Part shown: positions 9,351-18,620 of the stretch, piece after piece
How positions within the stretch are numbered: position 1 is the first letter of the stretch
Layout of the letters: each line of letters begins with the position of its first letter
Source of the DNA: Tepidaquicella sp964564635
Lineage (GTDB): Bacteria > Bacteroidota > Ignavibacteria > Tepidaquicellales > Tepidaquicellaceae
NCBI GenBank assembly: GCA_964564635.1
Contig: CAZMAR010000002.1
Span: 372,001-436,000 of the forward strand
Direction of reading: 5' to 3'
DNA length: 64,000 nucleotides
Notes under the pieces: generated by a model
What the model saw: only the letters and a program-made list of their open reading frames with translations
Databases searched by the model: none
What the model was told of the DNA's origin: nothing
Program-made: the position numbers and the translations under genes

Positions 9351-12300
9351 ATGAAGATTAACCGTTTATTGTTAGGTAGTTCCAGAAAATTAGAAAGCAT
9401 AGAATACGAGAAACGTTCTTCCGAAATTAGGGACCCCTCAGGGAAAATAATTTTTCAGATGAAAAATGTTATTGTACCCAAGCATTGGTCACAGGTTGCA
9501 ACTGATATTTTAGCACAGAAATATTTTAGAAAAGCGGGGGTGCCTAAAAGACTTAAAAAAGTCAAAGAAGAAGGTGTTCCACTCTGGTTATCAAGATCTG
9601 AACCTGAAACCGATATGTTTTCTTCTGAATCAACTCCTGATTTTTATACAGGGGAAAATGATGCGAGACAGGTTTTTCATCGCCTTGCAGGGTGCTGGAC
9701 TTATTGGGGATGGAAGTATAAATACTTTGATACTGAACAAGATGCTTTAAATTATTATGAGGAAATGTATTTTATGCTTGCAATGCAATTTGCTGCACCT
9801 AACTCTCCGCAGTGGTTTAATACTGGTTTGTATTGGGCTTATGGTATTAAAGGACCTTCACAAGGGCATTATTATGTTGATCCTGATACAGAAGAGTTGG
9901 TGCAGTCAAAAGATGCATATTCTCATTGTCAACCACATGCGTGTTTTATTCAATCTGTTAAAGATGATTTAGTTAATGAAGGTGGTATAATGGATTTATG
10001 GGTGCGTGAAGCAAGACTTTTTAAATACGGTTCTGGTACTGGGTCTAACTTTTCTGAGATAAGAGCTGCAGGTGAATCTTTAAGTGGAGGTGGAAAGTCA
10101 TCAGGTCTGATGTCTTTTCTAAAAATTGGGGACAGAAGTGCAGGGGCAATAAAGTCTGGTGGTACCACCCGCCGTGCTGCAAAAATGGTTATTCTTGATT
10201 TAGATCATCCAGATATTGAAGAGTTTATAAACTGGAAAGTTATTGAAGAACAAAAAGTTGCAGCTTTAGTTGCAGGGTCAAAATTGTTAAACAAACATCT
10301 CAATAATATTCTAAAAGCTTGTCATAGTGTACATCCTGAAAATGACGGGACTGATAGAAAAAAGAACAAAGCACTTGCAAATGCTATCTTAGAAGCAAAG
10401 AAAGATTGTATTCCTGTTAATTATATCGAAAGGGTAATTCAACTTGCTAAATACGGTTATAAAGAAATTTATGTACCTATTTACGATGTGGATTGGAATT
10501 CAGAAGCATATCAAACTGTTTCCGGGCAGAATTCTAATAACACCGTTAGAGCTACAAATGAATTTATGAAAGCCGTTATCAAAGATGATGATTGGTTTTT
10601 ATATAATAGAACAGAACTGCGAGAAGCAAAGAAGGAAAATAGAATTCCAAAACCTGTTAGAGTTGTAAAAGCAAGAAAATTGTGGGAAGATATAGCATTT
10701 GCTGCCTGGTCATCTGCTGATCCAGGGATACAGTTCCATGATACAATTAATGAGTGGCATACTTGTCCAAAAGGAGGAGAAATTAGGGCTTCCAATCCAT
10801 GTAGTGAGTATATGTTTCTTGATGATACAGCTTGTAATCTTGCTTCACTTAATCTTGTTAAGTTCTATGATTCTTCAAAAGGGCTAATTAATATACAACA
10901 ATTAAGACATGCTGCGAGACTCTGGACAATTACCCTGGAAATTAGTGTCTTGATGGCACAATTTCCAAGCAAAGAAATTGCTATAAAGTCTTATGAATAT
11001 CGAACTCTTGGGCTTGGCTATGCTAATCTTGGTGCTTTGTTGATGAGAAATGCAATTCCTTATGACTCTCCTGAAGCACTTGCTTTAACAGGTGCTATTA
11101 CTTGTATTATGCATATGACTGCTTATGCAACATCAGCAGAAATGGCAAAAGAACTTGGTTGTTTTAAAAGATACCCAGAGAATAAAGAAGATATGCTTAG
11201 AGTTATTAGGAATCATAGAAGAGCAGCATACAATTCTCCAAAGAATGAATATGAATCTTTATCAATTTTTCCACAAGGAATAGATAAACGATATTGTCCA
11301 GATTATTTACTTGAAGCAGCGAGGAAAGATGCTGATAAAGCATTGGAATTAGGTACTAAGTATGGATTCAGAAATGCACAGGTTACAGTGCTTGCTCCTA
11401 CCGGAACAATTGGACTTGTTATGGATTGTGATACAACTGGAATTGAACCTGATTATACACTTGTTAAGTATAAGAAACTTGCTGGTGGAGGTTATTTTAA
11501 AATTATTAATGAATCTTTACCCATCGCTTTAAAAAAACTTGGCTATACAGAAAATGAAATTAATGATATTGTAAAATATTGTATCGGACATGGAACACTT
11601 GTAGATTGTCCTCACATTAATTCTAAATCTTTGCTTGAAAAAGGATTTACTAAAGAGATTATATTAAATGTTGAGAAGTTGCTTCCTAATATTTATGACA
11701 TAAGTTTTGCATTTAATCGAATTGTTCTTGGTGATGAATTTTGTAAGGAAAATCTTAAAATTTCTGAGGAAAAACTCAATGATCCTAAATTAAATATATT
11801 AACTGAAATTGGTTTTACAAAAGAGCAAATAGATGAAGCTAATGATTATATTTGTGGAGCAAAAACAATAGAAGGAGCTCCTCATTTAAAGAAAGTACAT
11901 TATCCGATTTTTGATTGTGCAAACAAAGCAGGAAGAAAAGGAACTCGCTTCATTCAACCTGATGCACACATAAAAATAGTTGCTGCTGCTCAGCCCTTTA
12001 TTTCAGGTTCAATTTCGAAGACTATCAATTTACCTGCGACAGCCTCGGTTGAGGATATTAAAAAAGCATTTCAAATGTCGTGGGATTTAGGGTTAAAAGC
12101 TAATTCATTGTATAGAGACGGTTCGAAGTTATCACAACCATTAAATACGGCAATCGAAGAAGAATATCAAGAACTTGAATCTGAAAAACAAGAAGAAGCT
12201 CAGGAGCAAAAGAATGATATAGTTAAAGTTGCTGAAAGAATAATTCACAGATATATTGCCAGGAGAAGAAAACTGCCATACAGGAGAAAAGGTTATACTC

Positions 12301-12950
12301 AAAAAGCAAAGATTGGAACTCACTCTGTTTATTTAAGAACAGGAGAATATGAAAACGGACAACTCGGAGAAATTTTTATTGATATGCATCGGGAAGGTGC
12401 AGCTTTCAGGAGCCTGATGAATTGTTTCGCAATTGCTGTTTCACTTGGCTTGCAACATGGGGTCCCACTGGAAGAGTTTGTAGACGCTTTTGTCTATACG
12501 AGATTCGAACCCAATGGAATTGTCCTTGGTAACCCTAATATAAAAATGACAACCTCAATTATTGATTATATCTTTCGTGAATTAGCTGTAACTTATTTAG
12601 GAAGGTATGACCTCGCTCATATTGAAGAAGATACAACCAAAGCAGGAACAATAGATAGTATTACTAAGAAAGAGGAGGAAGACTTTAGTGAAGAAGAAAT
12701 TTATGTAGAAAGGCTAATCGAAGAAAGAACTGTGAATAATGAAAAAGATATTAATATAAAAGATAAAGAAAAAACGAATGAAACCCAATCTTCACAACAG
12801 AAAAACAAATTAAAACACGAAGTGATTACTAAAAGTAGTAGTCAAGTTTTCACTGGTGACATATGCAGCGAATGTGGACAGGCAACAATGGTAAGAAATG
12901 GTACCTGTTTAGTTTGCACTTCTTGTGGTAGTACTACTGGATGTTCTTAA
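9351..12950 (+). CDS. nrdJ: vitamin B12-dependent (class II) ribonucleotide reductase
   Basis: This 1199-residue enzyme reduces ribonucleotides to deoxyribonucleotides using adenosylcobalamin, so it needs neither oxygen nor a second radical subunit. The catalytic core shows GTGSNFS near residue 230, the active-site segment NPCSEYMFLDDTACNLASLN near 482, and APTGTIGLVMDCDTTGIEPD near 682. The C-terminus (about 1172-1199) is a cysteine cluster, CSECG followed by CLVCTSCG, probably the redox/zinc tail. Residues about 930-980 and 1100-1160 are Glu/Lys-rich linkers. The ATG at 9351 is chosen; another ATG at 9347 is out of frame. No cobalamin riboswitch was recognised upstream. recA follows after 24 bases. 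Confidence 0.97.
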   Translation: MKINRLLLGSSRKLESIEYEKRSSEIRDPSGKIIFQMKNVIVPKHWSQVATDILAQKYFRKAGVPKRLKKVKEEGVPLWLSRSEPETDMFSSESTPDFYTGENDARQVFHRLAGCWTYWGWKYKYFDTEQDALNYYEEMYFMLAMQFAAPNSPQWFNTGLYWAYGIKGPSQGHYYVDPDTEELVQSKDAYSHCQPHACFIQSVKDDLVNEGGIMDLWVREARLFKYGSGTGSNFSEIRAAGESLSGGGKSSGLMSFLKIGDRSAGAIKSGGTTRRAAKMVILDLDHPDIEEFINWKVIEEQKVAALVAGSKLLNKHLNNILKACHSVHPENDGTDRKKNKALANAILEAKKDCIPVNYIERVIQLAKYGYKEIYVPIYDVDWNSEAYQTVSGQNSNNTVRATNEFMKAVIKDDDWFLYNRTELREAKKENRIPKPVRVVKARKLWEDIAFAAWSSADPGIQFHDTINEWHTCPKGGEIRASNPCSEYMFLDDTACNLASLNLVKFYDSSKGLINIQQLRHAARLWTITLEISVLMAQFPSKEIAIKSYEYRTLGLGYANLGALLMRNAIPYDSPEALALTGAITCIMHMTAYATSAEMAKELGCFKRYPENKEDMLRVIRNHRRAAYNSPKNEYESLSIFPQGIDKRYCPDYLLEAARKDADKALELGTKYGFRNAQVTVLAPTGTIGLVMDCDTTGIEPDYTLVKYKKLAGGGYFKIINESLPIALKKLGYTENEINDIVKYCIGHGTLVDCPHINSKSLLEKGFTKEIILNVEKLLPNIYDISFAFNRIVLGDEFCKENLKISEEKLNDPKLNILTEIGFTKEQIDEANDYICGAKTIEGAPHLKKVHYPIFDCANKAGRKGTRFIQPDAHIKIVAAAQPFISGSISKTINLPATASVEDIKKAFQMSWDLGLKANSLYRDGSKLSQPLNTAIEEEYQELESEKQEEAQEQKNDIVKVAERIIHRYIARRRKLPYRRKGYTQKAKIGTHSVYLRTGEYENGQLGEIFIDMHREGAAFRSLMNCFAIAVSLGLQHGVPLEEFVDAFVYTRFEPNGIVLGNPNIKMTTSIIDYIFRELAVTYLGRYDLAHIEEDTTKAGTIDSITKKEEEDFSEEEIYVERLIEERTVNNEKDINIKDKEKTNETQSSQQKNKLKHEVITKSSSQVFTGDICSECGQATMVRNGTCLVCTSCGSTTGCS

Positions 12951-12974
12951 TAGAAATTAAAATAATAATTTTTT

Positions 12975-14012
12975 ATGGCAGACGAAAAAGAATTAAAATT
13001 AAAATCACTTGATATTGCCCTTTCCCAAATAGAAAAAGAACATGGTAAAGGAGCAATAATGCGGCTTGGAGATAAACCCGTTGCAAAAATCGAGGCAATT
13101 CCAACAGGGTCTATCTCACTTGATATTGCTCTTGGAATTGGGGGAATTCCCCGTGGCAGAATTACAGAAGTTTTTGGTCCTGAGTCATCAGGAAAAACAA
13201 CTATCTGTTTACATGTTATTGCGGAAGCTCAAAAGAATAATGGACTCGCGGCTTTTATTGATACCGAGCATGCTCTTGATGTAAATTATGCTCAAAAACT
13301 TGGTGTAGATGTTAGTAACTTGCTTATTTCTCAACCCGAGTATGGTGAACAGGCTCTTGAAATTTGTGAAACTCTTGTTAGAAGCAACGCTCTTGATGTT
13401 ATTGTTGTGGATTCTGTTGCTGCTTTAACCCCTCGTGCAGAAATAGAGGGAGAAATGGGAGATGCTGTGGTTGGGATGCAAGCGCGTTTGATGTCTCAAG
13501 CTCTGAGAAAACTTACCGCTGCCGTTTCTAAGTCAAATGTCGCTCTTATCTTTACAAATCAATTAAGAGAAAAAATTGGAATAATGTTTGGAAATCCTGA
13601 AACCACTACTGGTGGTAAAGCGCTGAAATTTTATGCTTCAATAAGATTAGATATAAGGAGAATTGGACAAATAAAAGAAGGTGATAATGTCGTAGGAAAT
13701 AGAACAAAAGTAAAAATTGTAAAAAATAAGGTTGCTCCACCTTTTAAAGAAGTCGAATTTGATATTATGTATAATGAAGGAATTTCAAAAGTAGGAGATT
13801 TAATTGACCTTGCTATTTCAAAAGAATTAATCAAAAAAAGTGGGGCATGGTTTACCTTAGGCGATAATCGTATACAGGGTAGAGATGGGTTGAAAAAACT
13901 TTTACTGGAAGATAAACAGTTATATGATAAATTAATGAATGATGTACTTACTTCTTTAGGTGTTGTGAATTCTAATTCACAGGCAGAAAATGTAAAAGAA
14001 AAGAAAAAATAA
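12975..14012 (+). CDS. recA: recombinase RecA
   Basis: RecA forms the ATP-dependent nucleoprotein filament for homologous recombination and triggers the SOS response. The 345-residue protein has the normal length. It shows the Walker A motif GPESSGKTT at 68-76, the substrate-contacting segment LLISQPEYGEQALEI, and the DNA-binding loop region with EGEMGDAVVGMQARLMSQAL. The C-terminal tail is Lys/Asn/Glu-rich, as is usual. It lies 24 bases after nrdJ and may be read partly from that promoter. No LexA-type operator was recognised in the short gap. A strong hairpin terminator follows it, before recX. Confidence 0.98.
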   Translation: MADEKELKLKSLDIALSQIEKEHGKGAIMRLGDKPVAKIEAIPTGSISLDIALGIGGIPRGRITEVFGPESSGKTTICLHVIAEAQKNNGLAAFIDTEHALDVNYAQKLGVDVSNLLISQPEYGEQALEICETLVRSNALDVIVVDSVAALTPRAEIEGEMGDAVVGMQARLMSQALRKLTAAVSKSNVALIFTNQLREKIGIMFGNPETTTGGKALKFYASIRLDIRRIGQIKEGDNVVGNRTKVKIVKNKVAPPFKEVEFDIMYNEGISKVGDLIDLAISKELIKKSGAWFTLGDNRIQGRDGLKKLLLEDKQLYDKLMNDVLTSLGVVNSNSQAENVKEKKK

Positions 14013-14035
14013 TTACAATAAAACTTATAGAAATC

Positions 14036-14080
14036 ATTTCAGAAAATATATTTATTTAGAATATTTTCTGAAATTTTTTT
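14036..14080 (+). terminator. intrinsic terminator between recA and recX
   Basis: A 14-bp perfect stem pairs ATTTCAGAAAATAT (14036-14049) with its complement at 14061-14074. An 11-base loop separates the arms and a run of seven T follows (14074-14080). It would end most recA transcripts and leave recX expressed by read-through, as is known for the recA-recX pair in other bacteria. Confidence 0.8.
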
Positions 14081-14095
14081 ATTTAGAGATTATTT

Positions 14096-14716
14096 ATGAA
14101 GATAACTTTAATCGAACCACAAAAGAAAAAAGGCAGATACAATGTATATATTGATGATGAATTTAGTTTTGGAATCTATCAGGAAACTCTCGTTAAATTT
14201 GGTTTGAGAAAAAATGATGAACTAAGTGAAAAGAAAATTAAGGAAATAAAAGATTATGATGAATTAAATTATGGTAAAAAAATTGCTTATAGATATTTAT
14301 CTTATAAGCAAAGGAGTGAACAAGAGGTAAAAAATAGGCTTCAGAAAAGTAAAATATCAGCAAGAAATATAGAAAAAATAATAAAATTTTTTAAAGAGCA
14401 TAACTTTATAAATGATGAGAATTATGCAAAATCGGTAATTAATTCAGAAATCAGTAAGAAACCTAAAGGGAAAAAATTATTGAGAAATAAATTAATGTTG
14501 AAGGGAATTCCAAAGGGTATTATTGAATCTTCCATAGATACTTATATTGATGATGCTAAAGAAGAGTCCAACGCATTAAAACTTTTAAGTAGTTATATAA
14601 AAAAAATAAATAAATTTCCACTTGAGAAACAAAAATTAAGAGCATACAGGTATCTTATATCAAGGGGGTATGATTATGAGATTGTTACTAATCTAATTCA
14701 AAAATTTTTTAAATAA
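14096..14716 (+). CDS. recX: regulatory protein RecX
   Basis: RecX binds the RecA filament and limits its activity. The 206-residue protein has the helical three-repeat architecture of the family. The first repeat has AYRYLSYKQRSEQEVKNRLQ, the second has INDENYAKSVINSEISKKPK, and the third ends with AYRYLISRGYDYEIVTNLI. An extra N-terminal part of about 55 residues (KITLIEPQKKKGRYNVYIDD) is a small beta domain often seen in Bacteroidota and Firmicutes RecX. It directly follows recA, separated by a terminator hairpin, which supports the assignment. Confidence 0.93.
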   Translation: MKITLIEPQKKKGRYNVYIDDEFSFGIYQETLVKFGLRKNDELSEKKIKEIKDYDELNYGKKIAYRYLSYKQRSEQEVKNRLQKSKISARNIEKIIKFFKEHNFINDENYAKSVINSEISKKPKGKKLLRNKLMLKGIPKGIIESSIDTYIDDAKEESNALKLLSSYIKKINKFPLEKQKLRAYRYLISRGYDYEIVTNLIQKFFK

Positions 14717-14734
14717 TTAATTAAAATAAAAAAC

Positions 14735-15340
14735 TTATTCATCAGGTGTTGTTCTAAATACATAATCCCAAAGAGGACTACTAACCCCAAAAGATTTATT
14801 TTCATTTCTAAAATGATGTTTTAAGTGATAGACTTTTAAAAATTTTCCGATACCTCTTTTCATTGGGAAGTGATGTGTCGCATAGTGTATGTAATCGTAA
14901 CAAAGATATCCAAAAACTAAGCCTGCATAATAACTCAGGTAATATTCACCGAAAATTAACTTAAATAAAAAAAATAAAATGATAGCAAGGGGAACGCTAA
15001 CTGCAAGTGGCATTACTAATCGTGTTCTATCCATAGGGTAGCCGTGATGAACCCCGTGGATTAGAAAATTTATTCTTTTTCCCCTTTCTGTTTTTGGGTG
15101 ATAATGAAAAACAAATCTATGGATTAAATACTCGAGTAAAGTCCATAGAAGAACTCCCCCTAAGAATGAAAAAATTACATAAACTAAAACTTTATCTTGA
15201 ATACCAAAATACAATGATAATATGACAACAGGAAAGTATACTATAAGTGGTATACTTGGATGGATGTGAGAAAAGTATTCAAGTATTGGATTTTCAAATA
15301 ATCTTATTGATTCATTTTTTGCTGATATAAATTTTTTCAT
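14735..15340 (-). CDS. fatty acid hydroxylase / sterol desaturase superfamily protein
   Basis: This 201-residue membrane protein has four or five hydrophobic segments and the eight or more histidines of the di-iron hydroxylase superfamily: HRFVFHYH at 74-81, HGVHH at 95-99, HYATHH at 152-157 and HLKHH at 172-176. Family members use oxygen and a di-iron centre to hydroxylate lipids. The closest pattern is fatty acid 2-hydroxylase, which modifies sphingolipid or ceramide acyl chains. The substrate here is unknown; bacterial sphingolipids or hopanoids are possible. It is convergent with recX, with only 18 bases between them, and stands alone on its transcript. Confidence 0.85.
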   Translation of the reverse strand: MKKFISAKNESIRLFENPILEYFSHIHPSIPLIVYFPVVILSLYFGIQDKVLVYVIFSFLGGVLLWTLLEYLIHRFVFHYHPKTERGKRINFLIHGVHHGYPMDRTRLVMPLAVSVPLAIILFFLFKLIFGEYYLSYYAGLVFGYLCYDYIHYATHHFPMKRGIGKFLKVYHLKHHFRNENKSFGVSSPLWDYVFRTTPDE

Positions 15341-15467
15341 ATCATTTTTTTAAAAAAATAAACAAAAAATAATTCTTTTAAGTTTTAATTTAATAATTTG
15401 CTGGTTTTAATTGAATGTAAGAAATAATCCCCTATATAAGAAGTAATAACAAATAATGTAATATTAA

Positions 15468-15848
15468 TTACTTATCATACCATTTTACCTCTACCTTTAT
15501 ATTCTTTCCACCATATTTTTTACAGGTTTCTATAGCAGCCGATGAGGCAGATGAAGCGGAGGAAAATCCTACTGCTGCTCCAATGACTCTAAAACCATTG
15601 GCATCATTACCTAAAGCAATCGCACCATATCCTTTATTTTCTGTGTATACAATTAGTTGAGGGTCAACACCCCCATTTTTAATGCAAGAATTATATGCGG
15701 ACTGTTTTACTTCTTCAAGAGATGAGCCAAAAGCATAGCCATATTTTCCAGTCGTTTCACAAAAATATACAGCACTTTGTGAGAATGAAAATTTCGAAAT
15801 TAATATACTAAAAGAAATAAATAATATGTAAAAAATATATTTATTCAT
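15468..15848 (-). CDS. small secreted DUF4189-like protein
   Basis: This 126-residue protein has a signal peptide (about residues 1-23, ending in FSFSQ). The mature part holds two similar segments with small-residue-rich helices (SSLEEVKQSAYNSCIKNGG and SSASSASSAAIETCKKYGG). Each ends near a cysteine, and GYGAIALG lies between them. The GAIA-x(n)-AAAxxC style matches DUF4189, which is a guess from pattern. The cysteines at the ends of both helices may form disulfides in the periplasm. The function is unknown and no operon partner is visible. Confidence 0.6.
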   Translation of the reverse strand: MNKYIFYILFISFSILISKFSFSQSAVYFCETTGKYGYAFGSSLEEVKQSAYNSCIKNGGVDPQLIVYTENKGYGAIALGNDANGFRVIGAAVGFSSASSASSAAIETCKKYGGKNIKVEVKWYDK

Positions 15849-16175
15849 AACACTATTCCTTTTACTCTTTTTACATTATTTACTTTAAGTTTGTTCCGAA
15901 TTTTTTTAAAAAAATTCTATTCTGATATTTTAAAAATTCCTTTTAAAAATTATTATCTGGATATTACAATATATAATAATTCATTTTTTAAAAGGTACGA
16001 CTACAGAAAAAAAATCAATATCAAAAAAATTATTTAAATAACTTTTAATTAAACATTTTTAAATTGTGGAATATTCATAATTTCTCAAAAGTCTTTTTAT
16101 ATGGCAAATTAAAGAAAAAAAGATTTAGAATTTCTGAAATTGTTAAAGAAAAACTTAATTATAAATAAAATTAGA
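15849..16175. other. intergenic stretch without a recognised feature
   Basis: About 330 bases of very AT-rich sequence lie upstream of the DUF4189-like gene and downstream of the radical SAM gene. No open frame, strong hairpin or repeat was recognised. The promoter of the small secreted protein should be in its left part. Confidence 0.5.
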
Positions 16176-17630
16176 TTAATTAAAATTGTATACCTTTCTT
16201 CTTCCCCAGAAGCTTCCCGCCCCTGTAAAATATTTATATAAATCTTGTGGTTTAAAGGTAATAAAGCGCCATAACATTTTTAACATAAAAAATGGATATT
16301 TCTTTATTAATTTCTTTAAAGTGCCATATTCGATTGGATATCTTGCTTCAAGTTCGTGCCTGATTTTATATATTTGTTCCGTAGTCAAGTGTCTTGTTCT
16401 TATGTTTACTTCCCAACAATCATATTTTGAGTAGTCGTATAAATTTGTAATGAGATTTTCTTTTAAAAGTACCTCTCTTATTTCTGTGTTGGGATATGGA
16501 GTTAAAATATTGAAGATTGGTATTGCAACCCCAATTTTTTTTGCAAATTCAAAATTATATCTTAGAGTTTCTTCATTATCATCTGGATATCCCAAAATAA
16601 AACCTCCTATTGTAATTATATTATTTTCATTTAAACATTTAACAACCTCTTCTGTGTCCGATGGATTTAATTGTGAATCCTTATTTATGAAATTCAGCAT
16701 TTTATCATTTGCATTTTCTATTCCCAAAAATACCCACTCTATGCCTGCTTCATGCATTGCTTTTGGCAATTCTGGGATTTTCTTTATCCCGTTTATACTT
16801 GCCTGAACTAAATATTTAATATGATTTAATTTCTCTTCTTTAATCCTTTTACATAGTTCTAAAAACCTTTTACCATCAAGTGTAATATTATCATCAACAA
16901 ACATTATTGATTCAGCACCAAATTTTTCTGCATCTCTAATATCGGAAATGATTCGATCGAAATTATATTTCCTATAACTCTTTCCGTACATATTATTAAT
17001 ACAACAGAAACTGCAATCATAGACGCACCCTCTTGAAGTCTCAACGGCATCGGATTTATATCCATTGCAATAAAATCCTTTTCGCAATAGTCTTACACTT
17101 CTATCAGGTAATTTTATTTCGTCAAGATTTGCAAGTTTCTTTTGAGAATTTATGATTATATTTTTTCCATCCTTAAAAATTAATCCGGGTACATTTGAAA
17201 AATCTCTTTTTCCATTTAGTTCATCAATAAGTTTACTGAAAGATATTTCTCCTTCGCCTATGACAATGAAATCTATACTATTTATATCATCACTTTCAAT
17301 AATTGTTTGATAATCAACTGTTGGGTAATATCCACCTAATATAGTAATTGTGTTTGGTTTTATGTTTTTTAAGTGTTTTATATAGGTCAGTGTATCAGAA
17401 TATTGAAACGCCATACATGTAAAACCAACAATATCAGGTGAATAATCTTTTATTATTTTTGAAAAATATTTTAATGGTCTTTTTCCTGAAACAATTAAAT
17501 CTACTACCTTAATATCATTTTGTTTTCTGTCAATATTTGCAGCGAGAGAACATAAACCAAGATTAGGGATTCTAAAAAGTAAATCCACCCCAAAATACAT
17601 TTTCGGATTTGCTACTAACAGTATTTTCAC
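16176..17630 (-). CDS. radical SAM enzyme with N-terminal B12-binding-like domain
   Basis: This 484-residue protein has an N-terminal Rossmann-like cobalamin-binding domain (about 1-140, with PDIVGFTCMAF near 65 and ILGGYYPTVDY near 97). A radical SAM barrel follows; its cluster cysteines are 202, 206 and 209 in CVYDCSFC. The C-terminal extension is basic. The cobalamin-ligating DxHxxG motif is not seen, so B12 may bind base-off without that histidine, or the site may be lost. The layout matches the BchE/hopanoid-methylase/anaerobic cyclase group. These enzymes methylate or rearrange unactivated carbons, and the substrate cannot be told. It follows htpX by 32 bases, with no pathway genes nearby. 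Confidence 0.85.
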   Translation of the reverse strand: MKILLVANPKMYFGVDLLFRIPNLGLCSLAANIDRKQNDIKVVDLIVSGKRPLKYFSKIIKDYSPDIVGFTCMAFQYSDTLTYIKHLKNIKPNTITILGGYYPTVDYQTIIESDDINSIDFIVIGEGEISFSKLIDELNGKRDFSNVPGLIFKDGKNIIINSQKKLANLDEIKLPDRSVRLLRKGFYCNGYKSDAVETSRGCVYDCSFCCINNMYGKSYRKYNFDRIISDIRDAEKFGAESIMFVDDNITLDGKRFLELCKRIKEEKLNHIKYLVQASINGIKKIPELPKAMHEAGIEWVFLGIENANDKMLNFINKDSQLNPSDTEEVVKCLNENNIITIGGFILGYPDDNEETLRYNFEFAKKIGVAIPIFNILTPYPNTEIREVLLKENLITNLYDYSKYDCWEVNIRTRHLTTEQIYKIRHELEARYPIEYGTLKKLIKKYPFFMLKMLWRFITFKPQDLYKYFTGAGSFWGRRKVYNFN

Positions 17631-17662
17631 CGCAAAAGATTTTTTATAAAATCATTCTAAAA

Positions 17663-18544
17663 TCAATATATCTTTATAGTTTTTAGTCTTTCTATTCTTT
17701 TTTCAATTGGAGGATGAGTTGCAAAAATAGAAATATGCCTTTTAGATTCAATTTTTGCTATTGTAAAAGAATTTTTCTTATCAAGTTTTCCTGAATAACT
17801 TCCAAGAGTAGCGAGAGCACTTATCATACTATTGGGATTTGTTAATTTTGCAGAGCCAGCATCAGCAGAGTACTCTCTATATCTTGAAAATGCAGCTATC
17901 GGAATATAAGCAAGTAACATTAAAACAAATTCCAGTATGGATACAACTCCATAATAAGCAAGAAATCCAAGACCTCCTCTGCCATCATCTCCTCTAAGAG
18001 CCTGATCGATTGCACTTGCAATTATTCTTGCGAGGAATATAACAAAAGCATTTGCAACTCCTGTTAATAATGTTAGCGTTACCATATCACCGTTACTGAT
18101 ATGTGTAATTTCATGCCCTGCAACCGCTTCTACCTGTCTATCGTCCATCATATTAAGCAACCCTGTTGAGAAAGCAATAATTGATGATTTCTTTGTTGCT
18201 CCTGTTGCAAATGCATTTGGCTCTGGAGATTCATAAATTCCAACTTCAGGGACAGAAATTCGCTCCTTTTCGCAAAGTCTTCTAACCATTTCATATAACC
18301 TTCTTTCATATCCTGTTGAATTTAGAGGATCAATAACTCTTATTCCGTAAGCTCGTTTCGCTAACCACCTGCTCATTAACAAAGAAATAAATGCCCCTCC
18401 CATTCCCCATATAAAGGAAATAATCATTAAACCGATTGCGCTTTTGTAAGGAATATCAAGTAGAGCAAGTATTATACCTATTGTGAGTACAACAAATAGG
18501 TTTGTAATTAGAAATAAAAATATTCTCTTAAAAGAGGACTTCAT
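17663..18544 (-). CDS. htpX: membrane metalloprotease HtpX
   Basis: HtpX is an inner-membrane zinc protease that degrades misfolded membrane proteins. The 293-residue sequence has two N-terminal transmembrane helices, the zinc site HEITH at 144-148 in GHEITHISNGD, two further central hydrophobic segments, and a conserved C-terminal THPPIEKRIERL. The segment ESPEPNAFATGATKKS before the active site is also characteristic. Length and layout are normal. It lies 76 bases downstream of the SPASM radical SAM gene and 32 bases upstream of the other radical SAM gene. A shared function with these is not implied. Confidence 0.95.
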   Translation of the reverse strand: MKSSFKRIFLFLITNLFVVLTIGIILALLDIPYKSAIGLMIISFIWGMGGAFISLLMSRWLAKRAYGIRVIDPLNSTGYERRLYEMVRRLCEKERISVPEVGIYESPEPNAFATGATKKSSIIAFSTGLLNMMDDRQVEAVAGHEITHISNGDMVTLTLLTGVANAFVIFLARIIASAIDQALRGDDGRGGLGFLAYYGVVSILEFVLMLLAYIPIAAFSRYREYSADAGSAKLTNPNSMISALATLGSYSGKLDKKNSFTIAKIESKRHISIFATHPPIEKRIERLKTIKIY

Positions 18545-18620
18545 AGTTTTAAAAATTAAGTTTAATAATTTTCATTTTTATAAAATTGGAAATATTCCAA
18601 ATTTTATCAATGTAGAAAAA

